Shown here piece by piece: positions 42,927-54,000 of a stretch of 64,000 bases of DNA (positions within the stretch are counted from its first letter, which is position 1; each line of letters starts with the position of its first letter). The translations under genes were made by a program, and so were the position numbers. Origin of the DNA: Dendrophyllia cribrosa (Eukaryota; Cnidaria; Anthozoa; Scleractinia; Dendrophylliidae); assembly GCA_024195265.1 (NCBI GenBank), contig JAJLRJ010000011.1:23059712-23123711 (forward strand), written 5' to 3'. The notes beneath the pieces are model-generated. The model worked only from the letters and a program-made list of their open reading frames with translations. It was not told the origin of the DNA and did not search any database.

Positions 42927-43378
42927 TAACTTGTTTAACGTTTCGCGTATTCATGAGATAAACAGTGCACTGGCAAAATACAACACAATACAAAACAATT
43001 TTCTTTATTCTATGACCTATTTACAATAGTCTGTTTTCTTTGTTTATTTTTTTCAATGCAAGAAATCCGAACAAATCTGAACGTAAACTTCTTATCTACG
43101 TATTTGTTTTTCAAATATCACGTGCGAGCTCTCAAAGGTATTTGGCAATGATGACGTTAACATATTTACAACACTTTTTAATTTTGGATCGTAAAGCAGC
43201 GATAACATTCCTTTTCATTTAATTTGTACACTGATGGAGCTTTTTGTTCAAATGAAAATGAATTTAAAAGCGTCTATTAAAATGATTTTAAAACTAAAAT
43301 AACGTACGAACGTAGCGAATCTGGCGAGGCTTGATAACTTGAATGAACAATTTGTACAAACACACTCTAAATTACTGC

Positions 43379-43727
43379 TAACCCTCTCGCTCCCAGAGTC
43401 TGGATACCCCTATCTCGAACGCTTTTGCTTCCACATCGAATTGATCACAGCACCCGTATAATTAAGAAGACGCGACTCGGGTTTGTTTACACTTTGGTAC
43501 ACCAATATAATGGCGTAGCAACGGTTGTCAAGTTTTTTGTCACGTGAGTAAAAACGATCTTTTGTGTGGTTCTAACTTTTAAGGTTTTAGACGAAATCCT
43601 ACGGTGTGATAATTCAAATGAAATCTCTTCAAAAGTACTTTTGCATGGTGCCATTTGTTTTTAAATTTTTAGAACATGAAATTTGGAAGTCTTCTTGAAT
43701 TTTGGCACTCTTGGGAGTTGAGGGTTA
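43379..43727 (+). repeat. dispersed repeat R1, copy 2
   Basis: ACCCTCTCGCTCCCAGAGTC to TTGGGAGTTGAGGGTTAA, with an extra segment of about 120 bp near its start relative to copy 1. Confidence 0.75.
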
Positions 43728-44080
43728 AGCGTAGCATTGAAGCTGCATTTTGTAAATTTAAAGACAAACGCCGTACTGACCAACCGCTAGGTCCATACCT
43801 TGCATTGTTATATAGCTGGAGTTTTTGTTAAGACAACGCGCGCATTGATTGGTTGATTCATGGTCACATGACATCTAACAAACTGTTTCCCGCCAATTGT
43901 GCCAAGCGAGCAACAATTTTGACGTCAGAGCGTAACATTGCACGGTTGCCCGCTAGCGCACGTGATCACACCGTGACAAAAGGTGGCATGATTATGATGC
44001 GATTGATGTTCACTTCGAGTGCTCGTCGCGTTTTCAAACTGTCTTGTGTTGTGTTTTTTTGTGTTTCTATATAACAAATC

Positions 44081-44190
44081 ACTTAATGACTGATCCCTCG
44101 GAAAACAGTGAATTTTGTTTCCCTCCTATCTCGTATCGAGATTCTCGGGTAACAAAATTCACTATTTCCCTCGGGCCAGTCATTAAGTGT
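44081..44190. repeat. short foldback MITE, 110 bp
   Basis: ACTTAATGACTGATCCCTCGG and its near-inverse ending GGCCAGTCATTAAGT; inner arms AGTGAATTTTGTT / AACAAAATTCACT. Confidence 0.75.
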
Positions 44191-44784
44191 TTAATATTAC
44201 ATTGTAACTCTAGATTTTGGCCAGAAAAGACTGAGTTCAATATTCCTTGGAAAGACCCTCGTGCTTGATTGGTAACAAGTTTGTTGCATGGCATTGCGCA
44301 AATTACAGCATAAAGCTAAACTGCTTTGATTCCGATTAGCTGTCGACGCCAACTTAGGGAAGAACCATTAGATTTCTTGGGAGGGGACGGGATTGAAAGC
44401 CCGACTTGAGGCATTTTTTTTTTTTTGGCAAAAATAAAATTCCTTGCAGTAACACAGCGAAAGGAAGAAATTTTCGAGCACACGCAAGATCAACCAACAC
44501 TCCTTCCTCAATAGTCTGATGGTTCATCCCAAGCTATTCTGATTCCAAATAATATTTCCCACATGCTCCTAGACATTTGCTTATTCCTCTGACAGCGAAG
44601 CAACAGTTTCAAACATGTAGGCCGAATATTTTCGACTATTTTCCAAAGACAGCCGAAGATTTCCGAAGATCTCCGAGAAATCCCGACAGAGATCTCAGCA
44701 GGTTCGTTTCACCGCCGCAGGTCTCACAAGATACAGTCCACTTTTGAATTCTTCCAACAAGAACCACGGCTATCAGTTTTGACG

Positions 44785-45045
44785 TCACCTATCTTCCTTT
44801 TTCTCCGTATAGGGAGGCGGAGGAAGGGAAACATCTACCTCTGCATAGCCCGGCAAGTGAGGAATCTTCGGCAATGTTTGATATGGGGGAGGAGGGGGTC
44901 GCTCATCATATCGTGCAATTCTTGATTCTCTCTCCACCCCCCTTTGGCTTGAATAACCTCTTGGTCTGTGATGCCTGTGAGGGTGGTGAGAATATGGGCG
45001 AGGCGCGGAAGAAGTCTGGTTTGGAGTCGTTGGCGATCTTGATGT
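44785..45045 (-). CDS. MS4A-like last exon with two PPxY motifs
   Basis: Acceptor CTCGTTGCAG. 86 codons and TGA. Contains SHHPHRHHRPRG, RPPPPPYQTL and LPPPPYTEKK. Confidence 0.75.
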   Translation of the reverse strand, partial: TSRSPTTPNQTSSAPRPYSHHPHRHHRPRGYSSQRGVERESRIARYDERPPPPPYQTLPKIPHLPGYAEVDVSLPPPPYTEKKEDR

Positions 45046-48000
45046 CTGCAACGAGAAAAAAGAGGGTTAAGGTACATGTACAGCCTGCTCAATTTCGTAA
45101 ATTGGGGTTGGGGTCCCCTGTGGCTCACCAAGATTGTGTAACACCAGTTTCTGTCGCATTAAGCACTGAAGTATTACCACCCTACTCTGCATGGGATGTT
45201 TGTCTTGTCCATTACAGCGTTACCCCCACCCAACCCCAGCATTATTTAAGTTTTCCCAACAGTGTCCATTTACACCCCTGGATAGTGAGATACAATCTGG
45301 GAAGAGGGGTAGGGAATTACTCCCTATTGTGGGCTATACTGGGTTGTTCCGGCCAAGAGGAACAAATGGTGCCATGCAAAAGTACTTCCAAAAAGGTTTC
45401 ATTTGAATGGTCACATGACACGACAGGAGATTGTTGACAGACTCAAAAGTTAGAACTACATTACATGTCTCCATAATTGACTCTGGGAGTGAGAGGGCTT
45501 AATTGTAACTGAGAAATGTTCAAAATGGGATCTTGTTAAGATGATCACTGAAGGAAAAAGAATCCGCTTATAGGAGTGGCTGCTCAGAAAGATTCACTAA
45601 ACTGTAGCTTATTAAGGAACACCCATTTAATTAGGGAATGCACATTTTTGAAAAAAGATCACAATCAGTGATTTCTTACTCTTCTTTGTTGTCTGATTTC
45701 TTCTCGTGCCTCATCCAAGACAACAGACGTTGATGTGATCATACATGCAGACGATGAATTAAGTTCAACAGGCTGAGGATCCTGAAAAAGAAAATTAAAA
45801 TTGTTTGCCTGGGAACATCACATTGGATATGCAAAGAGTTGTTCATTAACAAACTTTCACTGTTTCGCATCAAGTTGGAATTTGGAAATGTTGGTTATTT
45901 AGGGAGAGGAAAACCAAAGGAACTGGGGGAAGGGGTGGGGGGGGGGGGGGGGGGGGGGGCAAAACCTTCAGATCAATGACGACAACAAATATTAACAAAC
46001 AACTGTAAGACTCTGAGTTCTGGATTAGAACTTGGGTCACACTGGTTGGGAACGAGTGCTCTCACCACTACAACATCTATGAGTTCCGAAATATGTGGTT
46101 CCCGATCCAGATCCATACCTTCCCCATGGATGGTTATTGGAAATTCTGATGGGGAGGGGGGTCTTAAAGATGAAGATGTATGAAGAGCAAAATTGGAATT
46201 TACAGGAGGGTTGGAGGGGGAAGGGCCTGGGGGAGGCCGTCCAAACAAAACAAACCTTTTGTCACCATGGGAGGGGTATGGATACAGTATTTGCTGGAAC
46301 AACACAACATAATGTGCTACAGTGTGTATTTTGGGTGACATCATCTGCCACTCTGTACATATTACATTCTTTTGTATTTTTTGCTAAAACATGTACATGA
46401 CTGTATGTGTAACATTATTAAAGTAGGCTACATGCATGACTGTATACTACAAGTAGCAGTATAACAAATCAAGGATCTGCAGTAATGTGCATTTGACAAA
46501 AATTGACCTGGGGAAACAGGTAGGGATGTAAGGATTATGTCAATCGCCCCTGAAAAATCTTTTTTTTTTTTTTTTTTTTGGGGGGGGGGGGGGGAAGCTA
46601 AATTGGTGTATATACATCTACCATACAGTGACGTCATACATAACCCAAAATTGTCAAATCATTCCTCTAGCAATTGAGAGAAGGCATTGGAACTAGGATG
46701 CCTCTCCTCTGTCAAATGCAATTATTTTATAAAAATGGCCACCTTGTGCTGACATGTTGTGAACTGGAAATTTAATGCATAACTTAAATTTGATAAAATT
46801 TAATTGAAACTCTTACATGCAACCAATGGGTTCACATAAACTTTTGAATTCTTCCAATTTCTTTCTCATGTTTGCATCAGAATATGTAAAGGCTGACTCC
46901 AATGCAACTTTAGTCCCAAATGTAAACGTGCAATATTTGCTGCAATTTTCCAAAATCTTCCCTAAGTTGCATCAATGTTTGAAACCTCTGTGGATATTGC
47001 GGCAACAAATCACGTCCAAATTGCATTGATTTCAATCATCTTGTTCCAAGTTTACACCTGAGTCTGTACATGTATGTACATGTACATGACTGTTAATTCA
47101 CATTATGAACTCAAGCATGACAAAAGTTAAATTAAAAAGTGCAACAAAAATTGCAGAAAAAATTGCATATGCAAACTGGTAGCTGAAGTGTCAGCTTCTA
47201 CTTTTTAACTGTACCTGCAATTGTGGAACTTTATTACAGCAGTTGTTTTGAAAAAATGAAGCCTTGAATGCCACAAATGAACCCTTCATACTGACAACAA
47301 ATGTTATCGCCACAAGACCAAGAAATGAACCAAAAAACATGTTCCAAGATACTTCCTTGTCGCCTTGCACAAGAATCGGCATGATGATCCAGAACATAAG
47401 AATACTTGTTATTATGGTCAAAATACACAACACCAAGAAAACATGAATCTGTGAAAAAAAAATGCAAAGGTTACTTAGAAGTACAAGTCTTCTTAGAAGT
47501 GACCTACAGTATTGGGGAAGCAGTTATCATGCAACATGCAACGTGAATTTTGCAGGATTTTTTGGAAAAAATTACAACTACCAGTTACAAGTAAGACACA
47601 AGACTGTTGAATATAATTCCTTTATTAGCTAGGCTGTGAAACAGTCGCAAAATCGCAACTTATAGACAAATTTTAGTTGCAAAAGCGAAATCTTTAGTCG
47701 CAAATGCGCCCGATACAGGCGCAATTTCGAGCCCTGCAGTGGTTACATAATTATGTAGCTGGGTGATTTTACCAGCCTCATTTACATGAACATGGACTGA
47801 AAAATAGACAGCCTGCCTAAAGAGGAATGAACTGGGCAAGCAAGCGAGGTGACCTGAGTAGGTGATTCAATGTCTAATGTATCCAGTAAAGCTGAAAACA
47901 TTAAGACAAAACAATAGAGGCAAATGATCCTGGCTAAAGTTTAGAACACCCATCAACTACATGTAATAACTGTGAATGGGAATTAAACCTTTTGTTGATG

Positions 48001-51000
48001 TGCATTTTACAAAGCCATCACATTACACTCTGATAATAGGACATTGTTATTTGTTTTCTCAGTAACTAATGAACTATAACTAGCTTGCAGTTGAGACTAA
48101 TGCTGGGTTATCTTTTCACATGCAAATAGTTGTTATCATGATATTCTGCAGCATGAACCTCCAATTGCAAGCTAGTTCCAGTTCAACACCGAAAATATGA
48201 ATATGGTCTATTGAAATACACTCACCAGTATAAATAGTTGGTAAGACCTGTAATGTTAATTCTTCGAGTTTATTACACTTCTGAATTTAGCTTAGTTTGC
48301 TAATACTACAAATTAAGGACCTTATATTACATGTACAATAAAAACAACAAATAAATATAATGATTCTAAAATAATATATTATATAGGATCCTTCTAGTTG
48401 GGTAATTGTCTTGATACCTGGGTCAGCCTTGCTCCATGATATGACCATAAAAGCGGGTCACCCGATGAAATTAATTTTAATTCTGCTATCAACAAGCCTT
48501 ATAAGTTAAAGGGAGTGTTTCACAGTTCAGCCCATGTGCAAGCTATGACATAACCCATTTAATTTCATCGTTTAGACCAATCGGAAGCGAGTAGATAACT
48601 CTGGCGGGAAATTAATGCCCATAAAAATGTCGCAGTCAGTCAGCTGATTGAATGGATGAAAATTTATACATGGGCAATTCCATGCGAGTGGTGTCAGAAT
48701 TCAGATTTAAAAAATTAAGTTGGACTTGAAATGATACCCTGTGCTACATTGTTGACAAGTTATAGTACACAGAAAAATAAATTCCAGCTCCCTTGTGACA
48801 ACGATGTATTCAGGGGGGGTCCCCAAAGTAAGTATTTATTTTTTTTATAGCAAACAATAGGAAAAAAGCACATTTTTAACTTGCTGTATCAAACTTGGAA
48901 ATTATTAATGACTACAAACACTTGTATCAGAAAAAATCCCTCACTGCAGTTAACACATAAGAAATATAAACTTCACCCTGAACTCTTTTTAAAAATAGTT
49001 ATAACAAAGGTAAGTTCCGTCGCGGACGTTACGTAACGTCCGCGACATTTAAACAATCTTATTTCTTTCCTAAAATAACTATTTGAAAGATTTCAAAGAC
49101 ATTCTTGCCAAACAGCTAGATGTCCAACAGAAACACTTTGGTAAAAAGAAATCTCTGGTAAACTGCAACATTTTTCAATAAACAGCAGCAAAACTTTGTT
49201 ACGGACGTTACGTCGCGGACGTTACACTTCTTGAACTTAAGTTCAAACATTTGAAATGGTTTTAAAAAGCCAAACCATTACACCACGAGACCATGTGTCC
49301 TCCTAAATATGCATTAGTTTCACCTAACAAACATTTTGACTTAAACAACAGCTTTCAAGAGGGTTACTATTCTGAAGTTTACAGAATAGAAGAGGTTCCG
49401 CCATTCTGATGAACCTAGTCATTTCTCACAGCTCTTAAACCCTTTTATGTTTCCTTATGGCTTTGAAAAGTTTTTCTACAGCTGGTTGTTCTGGAATTTC
49501 AAATGGCCCACTGATAAAGTGAGGAACAGTAACAGGACCAGAAAAAATGTTTGAAAGGTGGACTCTTTCCACATCTTCTCGTCTAGGCCAGTGGTAGGTA
49601 GTTGCGCCGACTCTGTGCAGGAACTTGAATTGGACAAAGCTGCCAGTTTTCTCTGTTACTGTGCCAAAATAATAGTTTTTGATGTAATCAACTGCGTAGT
49701 ATTCCCCTGGTTGAATAGTTGGCGGTGGAATTGGGCATAGCCTTTTCTGGTGCAATTCTTGGATCATCAATTGCCTGTATGTTGGAACTTCGGTTTTAGG
49801 GATCATCAAACATCTGGTTGCCACACATCTTGCATACAGACATGTGTAAATGCCACAATCATAGGTATTTTCCTGTTGTGGAATCTCACCAGGCCTGTTT
49901 GAATAGGAAGACCACTGGTTGATATCAATCGACTGGTCAACTTTCACAAGAAGTGACACCATCTTTTCCACTCTTTTTAACACAGTTGGCTTTACGAATT
50001 GCCCTGGCAAGCTGTCAAGCACTACAATGCACATTTCCTGAGGAAACATCACTCCAAGGAACCAATGTTCACTCTGAGTATCGTTGCAGGGAAAGAATAC
50101 TGCATCTTGTTTTAATAGGTCACCTTTGCCTGTCAGAAGATCTTTCAGGGGCTTCTTTTCAAATTCTTCCCACCCAAAAACTTCAATGCAAAGGCCCTTT
50201 TGAGCACTTGCTGTCTTGACTAGCTTTAAATATGAGTCAACAATAAAATTTGTAATCCACTTTGCTTCATCTTTTGTGGCTTTTCCATCCAGCCTTTCTA
50301 AGTCACTAGTGTCAATTAAAGGATCACCCTCAAAATCAATGCCTTTACTAACAATCAGCTCTGCTAGTAGACTGCTGTAGGGAGGAACTTGGAATTCAGT
50401 GCAGTGGTTATTAAGAAGTGCTCCGATGTTGTGAGGCAAGCCTAACTGAATCTGGATATTGCTGTCTTCTTCATCTGTCATAGTTGTCTCAGCTGGTGAT
50501 GTAGCATATGTACCGGTACATAAAGGTATGTCATCCCGATCCTCATTGACAACAACACTATCATTGCTGCTATCATCACTACTCTCTTCTTCCCCACTGC
50601 TGTTACTGGAATTATCAATTATATTGACTTGACATGTGGTTGTTTCAGTGACTGAGGTAACACCACAGGTTTCTTCACCATCACTTGATTGTTCAATCTC
50701 ATGAAGAGCAGATGGCTGACTTGAGTAAAGGCGGCAGTGTAGTTGACCTCTCTTTGCTGGCTCTATGCAGTGGATCTTTCTGATTCCTGGGATAGATGTG
50801 GCTTGTTCAAAGCATTTGTCCAGTTCTAGACAACTGCTGTAATCATCAATGTCTTTCTTAAGACATAGTTGAATGTTGATTGACTTACAGAATTGTGCTG
50901 CGATCTTCGCAAAGGACACTGCATCCTGGACATCTGACACTTTCCTGGTGGACACTGCAGTCCACACCATCCTTTTAACAGTTCCTCCCAAGCCATCAAC

Positions 51001-54000
51001 CACTCCTTTACCATGGGAAGTGGCAAAAAAGTGCCACTTTATTTTTAACCCCTTGCTCTGAAGAGTGTGGTAGAAGCCAGCCATGTACTTGTTTTTAAAT
51101 TGGGAGCTGGGGCCATCGGAAAAGATGTTAACAACTCTGACCTGTGGAAACCTTTTCCTGACAAAATTGTTGACCACAGTATCCATAAAAACAGCAACTG
51201 ATTTCTTTTCATGGCTGAGGTCATCGCTCACTATAACGTGTGAATTGCATGTTGTGTTGTTAGCAGAATCTTTAGTCCAAATTGCAACAGTAAAGAGCGT
51301 AACCTGTTGTTGACTCCAATGGGCTGCTTGAGGTTCATCTTGGTGCTGACAGGTGTAGTTTTCAGCGAAGTCAACCTGGACAACAGCTTCATCTGGTTGC
51401 AGCTGTGCTGTGCACTTTTCAAAAAATGCAGCTTGTTTCCTCTTTATGAAAACATGCTCCAAGAAAGAAGGTATTTTACTTTGAAGAGAATGTAATGCTT
51501 CTTCAACAGTTCCCTCTTTGGTGACTTTCTCCATCTTCTTCACCAGTTTTGGTTTGCCTTGTTTGGACTGAAATGGATGAGACACACTTTCCCACTGTTG
51601 CCACTGTACAACTTCATCAAGAGGAGCATCTTTCTTGATCAGTGTCAAGCCATGCGGGGCATTTATCGCATTTGTTCATCATGCATTCTTCTTTAGTGCT
51701 GTCACAGACAAAGTGATCTACAAATGTTCCGGAATATGAAGGAAAACTTTCTATTTCTTTGCTAAGACATTCACAGAGCATCTTCATGTTGTCATGGTAC
51801 TGGCAGAGGCAAACTTGCCATGGCATCGCTGCTTGCAGCAAAACATTTTTTGGCCTCAAAGAGCAGAATTTACTGAAGCCTATCTGGACATGGGGGTTCT
51901 CCTTCTGAAACAATCCAAAAGTCTCTTTCAATGACCACATTAAGTGCCTCTTTTGAAGTTTAGACTTTTTCCCATTCTCTTTAACGATCACAAAGTCTCT
52001 ACGTCCTGGTGCTTGACGAGAAATAGAATCTTTGCAGTAGAATTCTTGAACAGAATCTACTGTGGACTTGGCAATGCCTGTATTACCATTTGATTGCTTG
52101 TGTTTACTTGACAAAGAAAGTCCACTTGACTTTGCAATCTTTGCAATAACTGCTTTTCGTTTCCTTGGGCTGTTTGGAAGTAGAGGGGAAACTTTGTGTA
52201 CTGCTTTACCTAATGCTTGGGGAGATTTGTATGCAAATTCCACATCAGTGTTATCAGCATCTTGTGAGATGGACAACTTTTTCTTTAGCCTGTGTAATCT
52301 TACTCTTTCATTGCATTTCCTTCTCTCTACTGCAGCTTTTCTTGGACTAAGAGCTTTCTTTCTACTTTCCCTTTTCCGAACTCTGTCTTTCTCTTTATAT
52401 GCTGCATACATCTCTGCATTTTCTTTTATTTTTTTTCTGTGATTTTTGGTTCTTTCTGCTCCAGTTGAAGGCATTTTTTGAGATCTGAGATTTCAAAAAA
52501 GCTCACAATATACATGCATATGCTCTAGAAAAGGAACTTATTATCTGGTGACCAGTAGATGTTTGTAGGCTCAGATAATTTGCAAAGAGCATGCTCAAAG
52601 CTGAGTATGCAGATAGTATTTGATGTAAAAGCCATGTAGTGTCCCCCAAACTGTCCTGGGATATTTCATGGCTTTTACATGAAATGCCAACCAGTTTCAT
52701 TCATAACACATTAAATACTAGTTAGAATATCTTGGTTTATATGACCAGACCAGCTAAATACTGCAGTCAACAATACAAAAAAGCTGATTTATCTTCTATA
52801 CTTGACAATGATTCACACAGTGTAACGTCCGTAACATTTGCTGTAACGTCCGCGACGTTAAAGTTCAAGTACCCTTGTAAAATTGTGAATGTCAGTTGAA
52901 ATGAAATCAACCTTTTTGGTTGACACAACCACTTAACTGCAGATATTTGGAACAGTTTATACAAAAAGCCCTGATACTTCACAGGAATTTTGAATTAATG
53001 CCAATGCACTGGATAATGTGGTTGTTTTTTATGTAACGTCCGCGACAGTGTTTTTTTGCTCCATTTCGTTAACAGAAATCAGTCAAGTGGAAAAACTGTA
53101 TAGCCCAATTAACATGTCAGTAGGCACAAACATGTTCATCAATGGAAAATTGGACAATCCCTTTTTATCCTTTGTCTGTGCTAGATTAAAGTTTCAAAAC
53201 TGAGTCTGCATGTAACGTCCGCGACAGTGGAATTGCCCACATACCTATGTGTGCCATGAAAGCCACCAGAGTGTAGAATAAATCCTTTGGGTCAAAGGTT
53301 TTATTCAGCGTTGACTTTGTCGGTGTAATCCGTTGAAATTTTCTGTGAATTTTGGTCATCCTTCGCTTTGTTTGGACTAATTATAATATGTCATTATTGG
53401 AGTAAATGCGAGTGGTTTTGTAACCGATAAAATTGGTAAGAAAGCGAATAAAGAATTTTAATCTATGCACATGCGCCGAAACGTGAAACCATCCCTTTAA
53501 GCTTCTAATCATTAACTTCAAAAAAAAAATTATAATTATAAATCTACTCACTGTAATTTTTTTCGGTCTTTTATAACTAAGACATCCTACACCTCCTGTA
53601 ATAAGAAACTGAAGAAGAAAACAAAAATAACGTCAGATAGGATTTCTAAAATATGCAGCTCTTCGTAAAAACCAATATTTACTAAATCTGAATTATTTTT
53701 GGGTGAGGGCGTTTAGTTCGACTTCACGTAATATCCGGTACAGTGTAATTCATCGCAATCGGCTGCTAAAATATAATCTATGATACTCCAGGGCTTTTGA
53801 ACAAGATCTCATAAAGAGAAATACTGCTCAAAATTAAACGAATCAGTGAAAACAAGCTGCAAAATATTCAACAAAGGGGAAACACGGCAGACATTGCGCA
53901 GGATACAAATGAAAATATTTGCGAAATATTGTCACCGCAGAAGAGTTTGTGATATATATATATATATTTTATGATATTTTTCATGGTTACCTATGGTGAT

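Larger units (their letters stand above)
48672..53238. mobile_element. DNA transposon 2: transposase-Ulp1 fusion, ACAT TSD
   Basis: A 4,567-bp element with tips GGGCAATTCCA (48672-48682) and TGGAATTGCCC (53228-53238), flanked by ACAT on both sides (48668-48671, 53239-53242). About 760 bp of non-coding sequence lies on each side of a minus-strand coding region. A 14-bp motif GTAACGTCCGCGAC occurs six times exactly in the subterminal regions. It sits in intron 2 of the MS4A-like gene. The superfamily is not assigned: TIR, TSD and transposase do not together fit one I can name with confidence. Confidence 0.88.

Noticed and set aside
48672..53238. Host gene status for the Ulp1-containing frame
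   Set aside because: It lies within matched tips and target duplications, shares the frame with a transposase core and is opposite to no conserved intron structure.
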